Shown here piece by piece: positions 59,358 through 64,000 of a DNA stretch of 64,000 nucleotides. Below the pieces are notes generated by a model. The model was not told where the DNA came from. It was given only the letters and a program-made list of their open reading frames with translations, and searched no databases. Numbering within the stretch: position 1 is the stretch's first letter; each line of letters begins with the position of its first letter. Source of the stretch: CAADGU01 sp964581605 (lineage in GTDB: Bacteria; Chloroflexota; Anaerolineae; Promineifilales; Promineifilaceae). Made by a program: the position numbers and the translations under genes. The DNA is taken from contig CAZOPF010000003.1 in the NCBI GenBank assembly GCA_964581605.1, positions 59,966 through 123,965 on the forward strand, written 5' to 3'.

Positions 59358-60017
59358 CTACGTTTTAGGCTTGATGTGGGTCAATAGAGTGCGAGCTAAT
59401 TGTTGAAAATACTCCACAATCTCATCCCAGGGAAGGGGTCGGAGCATACGCGGGAATTGCGAAATGTGGCTGATGCGTTGTAGCGAATAGGCCAAATATA
59501 GTTCAGATAATCCCAGGTCTTTTTGTTTCGCCAGTTGAAATAGATAGTCAAATGTGAAGGAGGTCTGATGCAAAATCCAATACAGGTCAATAAAATCTTT
59601 GGCATCAGTACGGCCAAAAACGGCCAGAACCTTATTGCTGCCAATATTTTCCAAACTATCAAGGCGCGTGTTCGCCTGTGCCGTCACATTGCCAAAATGT
59701 ATGGGAATATCCTTCACTAAATCTACTTTCAGGGTAATACCGTCGGCATTTGTGAAAATGTATTGCAGAAAAGTGTTGGTTGTTACCTGGCTGGTGATGG
59801 TTAAATCGAGCGTCTGAGCTATTTGTAAAACAACCCGATTGGCAACATTGAAGTCTAGTTCCTGATTGTTTGTGAAGAGGTCAAGGTCTAAACTTTCCCG
59901 ATGGTGAAAGTAAAAGCGTGCCAGAGCCGTGCCCCCTGTCAGGTAGAAATCGGGGGCGAGGGCGGTCGAAAAAAAGCGATTTAGGAAATCATCTTGCAAA
60001 ACGAGATTATCGTTCAT
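59358..60017 (-). CDS. AbiEii/AbiGii-type nucleotidyltransferase toxin
   Basis: 219 residues. DFYLTGGTALARFYFHHRESLDLDLFT is the GGTALA...DLDL nucleotidyltransferase signature of AbiEii toxins; DITLKVDLVKDIP carries the third acidic residue, and RTDAKDFIDLYWIL is the typical C-terminal helix. Such toxins nucleotidylate a cellular target and are held by an antitoxin. Start 60017 lies 11 nt inside the preceding small gene, implying coupling. The segment from about 59240 to 60335 lacks octamers, fitting a mobile TA module. Function as defence or plasmid-like maintenance is inferred. Confidence 0.8.
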   Translation of the reverse strand: MNDNLVLQDDFLNRFFSTALAPDFYLTGGTALARFYFHHRESLDLDLFTNNQELDFNVANRVVLQIAQTLDLTITSQVTTNTFLQYIFTNADGITLKVDLVKDIPIHFGNVTAQANTRLDSLENIGSNKVLAVFGRTDAKDFIDLYWILHQTSFTFDYLFQLAKQKDLGLSELYLAYSLQRISHISQFPRMLRPLPWDEIVEYFQQLARTLLTHIKPKT

Positions 60018-60279
60018 CCACGTCATCGGCAGCCCAAACTTGCAGTGCAAAAGCCCACACCTCGCGTACCTGGGGTTTCAGTTGCAGTTTGGGAAACGTT
60101 CGGCGCAGTTGAGCCAGGGTCATATATTTCCAAACATCTTCGTAACGGGCACTTTCCAGAATCCGTGACATGAGCCAGACTTTTTCCGTCTCATTTTCAC
60201 CCTGCAAAATGTGCTGCACATCGGCTTCGCTTAGGTCGTAATCCCACAAAAAGTAAGGCCTGCTTGTGATCGTTTGCAT
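60007..60279 (-). CDS. putative cognate antitoxin
   Basis: 90 residues upstream of and overlapping the AbiEii-like toxin gene by 11 nt. Sequence YFLWDYDLSEADVQHILQGENETEKVWLMSRILESARYEDVWKYMTLAQLRRTFPKLQLKPQVREVWAFALQVW has no DNA-binding motif I can name, but this small family commonly sits before AbiEii-like genes. GGGAG is about 12 nt upstream. The antitoxin role is inferred from position. Confidence 0.6.
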   Translation of the reverse strand: MQTITSRPYFLWDYDLSEADVQHILQGENETEKVWLMSRILESARYEDVWKYMTLAQLRRTFPKLQLKPQVREVWAFALQVWAADDVDER

Positions 60280-60474
60280 CGCTTTGTATTCTCCCTGACC
60301 CGGACATTATACAGATTTTGTGGATGGATGGGAAAACGGCCGTACACTTCATCACCCCCTCACCTGCTCACCTCATCATGGAAGGGCTACGGCCGTGACG
60401 GGATTGGTCGGTGGGGGAGACGGCAGTTGACTTTCCACCCCGCTTTCCATCTATAACCTACGGCGTCCAACTAT

Positions 60475-60705
60475 GTGTCATCTGTCACTTATTCCAATTC
60501 TCCATCAGCCGTTAAACTTACCAGGCAATTCTTGATGGATACTTTTACAGAAAAAGATTTGCATTATCAATACGAAAGGGGATTTCCAGGTAACTGCCGT
60601 AACGAACCCCACCAGATTATGACTTGCCCTCCATCGTACCCTGTGTATACCAGAAAGCTCCCCTATCCATGACCTTCGGCTTTTATCTACGTGTCATCTG
60701 TCACT
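60475..60705. repeat. pair of direct repeats (GTGTCATCTGTCACT)
   Basis: GTGTCATCTGTCACT at 60475-60489 and 60691-60705, each followed by a similar AATTCTCC segment and preceded by C-TCGGC/ACGGCG-like bases, 216 bp apart. They lie in the 527-bp gene-free region before ppdK. No gene is supported between them. Confidence 0.55.
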
Positions 60706-60760
60706 AATCGTAATTCTCCCTCCCCCTTACGATCTACAAGGTTTAACAGAAATTATACGA

Positions 60761-60783
60761 GCCTCCAGATATTACCTGGAGGC
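60761..60783 (+). promoter_or_regulatory. hairpin in the ppdK 5' leader
   Basis: GCCTCCAG and CTGGAGGC with a 7-nt loop, ending 10 bp before the GGGAG ribosome-binding site of ppdK. It may be a leader hairpin or the end of an upstream transcript. Confidence 0.45.
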
Positions 60784-60806
60784 TTACTCTAAATGGGAGA
60801 AATACG

Positions 60807-63599
<2,793 letters not shown>

Positions 63600-63667
63600 G
63601 ATTGGCTGCTACCCGATATCCGATTTCTTGAGGAGATTGGATGTCTAAAACAACAGACGCCAAAATA

Positions 63668-63694
63668 AAAAGCCCTTCGTGATGAAGGGCTTTT
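63668..63694. terminator. intrinsic terminator after ppdK
   Basis: Perfect 11-bp stem AAAAGCCCTTC / GAAGGGCTTTT with a 5-nt loop, about 70 bp after the ppdK stop. Works in both directions. Confidence 0.85.
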
Positions 63695-63755
63695 ACGTAT
63701 CATTTACCAGATTACTAATCCAGCATCTATAAGAAATCAGGCGTCGTGGGCCACC

Positions 63756-63884
63756 ATGAGCTTACTACCATTGTTACCTGGCAGCAGCTATCAGTTTGAC
63801 CAGGCGCTGGATACAGATGAGAATAGGATAAAGTTGGAGGTCTGGCAGAAACGGGTCACGGCCGTATCGTGTTTCCTTATGTGA
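63756..63884 (+). pseudogene. possible ISL3-like transposase N-terminal remnant
   Basis: A 42-codon frame starting MSLLPLLPGSSYQFDQALDT and continuing DENRIKLEVWQKRVTAVSC before a stop. This is how ISL3-type transposases begin, upstream of their zinc-finger CPxC. The CPxC is lost. The rest of 63885-64000 shows GCGAAG-type repeat units and no gene. Tentative. Confidence 0.3.
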
Positions 63885-64000
63885 TCCGCGAAGGACACGA
63901 AGGGGCGCGAAGTTGCGTCAAAAAAATGGCCTGGAGGAGACTGAAGGCCGTGAAGTGATGGATGGATAAATGAATGAAACTTCATAATTCATCCTTCTTC

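Noticed and set aside
63641..63682. 13-codon frame with a GGAG site after ppdK
   Set aside because: Too short, and it runs into the terminator stem at 63668.

Overview
This 64-kb window reads as a chromosomal contig from a free-living, moderately high-GC bacterium. I infer phylum Chloroflexota, probably an Anaerolineae-type lineage. The reasons are lipoproteins with a lipobox followed by VEVTRVV-type valine/threonine stretches, a Tat-exported DUF1800/DUF1501 pair, a dihydroorotate-dehydrogenase-like paralogue, GT4/flippase surface-glycan clusters and pyruvate phosphate dikinase. No rRNA, tRNA or CRISPR array was seen. A run of 100 Ns at 16919-17018 is a scaffold gap inside moeA.

Layout. 0-6.3 kb: VWA lipoprotein; methylmalonyl-CoA mutase large subunit plus epimerase; a NarL-type response regulator and GAF histidine kinase separated by a terminator. 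6.3-18.1 kb: CBS protein, dihydroorotate-dehydrogenase-like protein, a DsbA/VKOR disulfide pair, DUF58 protein, PriA, two dehydrogenases, and MoeA fused to a periplasmic-binding-like domain. 18.2-22.2 kb: a MITE-like element, then an alkyl-DHAP-synthase-like flavoprotein and a membrane-anchored GlpD enclosed by 106-bp inverted repeats. 22.3-28.7 kb: CapA-like lipoprotein, a dead transposase, a GH31 alpha-xylosidase, and a low-octamer patch with foldback repeats, a PD-(D/E)XK-like protein and a decapitated Ser/Thr kinase. 28.7-37.4 kb: TPR membrane protein, ABC ATPase, then a DNA-processing cluster (large DPPY methyltransferase, NurA nuclease, SPPY methyltransferase, HAS-barrel-like protein), followed by YjjX, a GbsR/MarR regulator and ThiD. 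37.5-40 kb: phosphofructokinase and isocitrate dehydrogenase, convergent on one hairpin. 40-50.4 kb: surface-glycan operon with end-to-end gene overlaps, a secreted QNVG-repeat protein, a TylF-like methyltransferase and another glycosyltransferase. 50.4-59.3 kb: large membrane protein, DUF456, L,D-transpeptidase, DUF1800 and DUF1501. 59.3-64 kb: AbiEii-like toxin/antitoxin pair, PPDK, and a transposase remnant.

Three sequence-level phenomena cut across the genes. (1) The palindromic octamer ACGGCCGT is hugely over-represented: I counted 20 copies by eye in the first 10 kb, against about 0.25 expected from base composition. It lies in all reading frames, giving recurrent T-A-V, G-R and R-P peptides, and is absent from the segments that look acquired. 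(2) Many junctions carry short 7-15-bp repeat units, often as foldbacks. They supply the stop codons or end residues of several genes, and two repeat blocks are inserted in frame inside priA and one inside moeA. (3) At least six genes lack a Shine-Dalgarno sequence and have a -10-like hexamer ending 6-7 nt before the ATG, which suggests leaderless transcripts.

The metabolic genes fit a heterotroph with propionyl/methylmalonyl-CoA metabolism, glycolysis/gluconeogenesis (PFK, PPDK), a TCA cycle (Icd), xyloglucan-type oligosaccharide use (YicI-like) and possibly ether-lipid synthesis.
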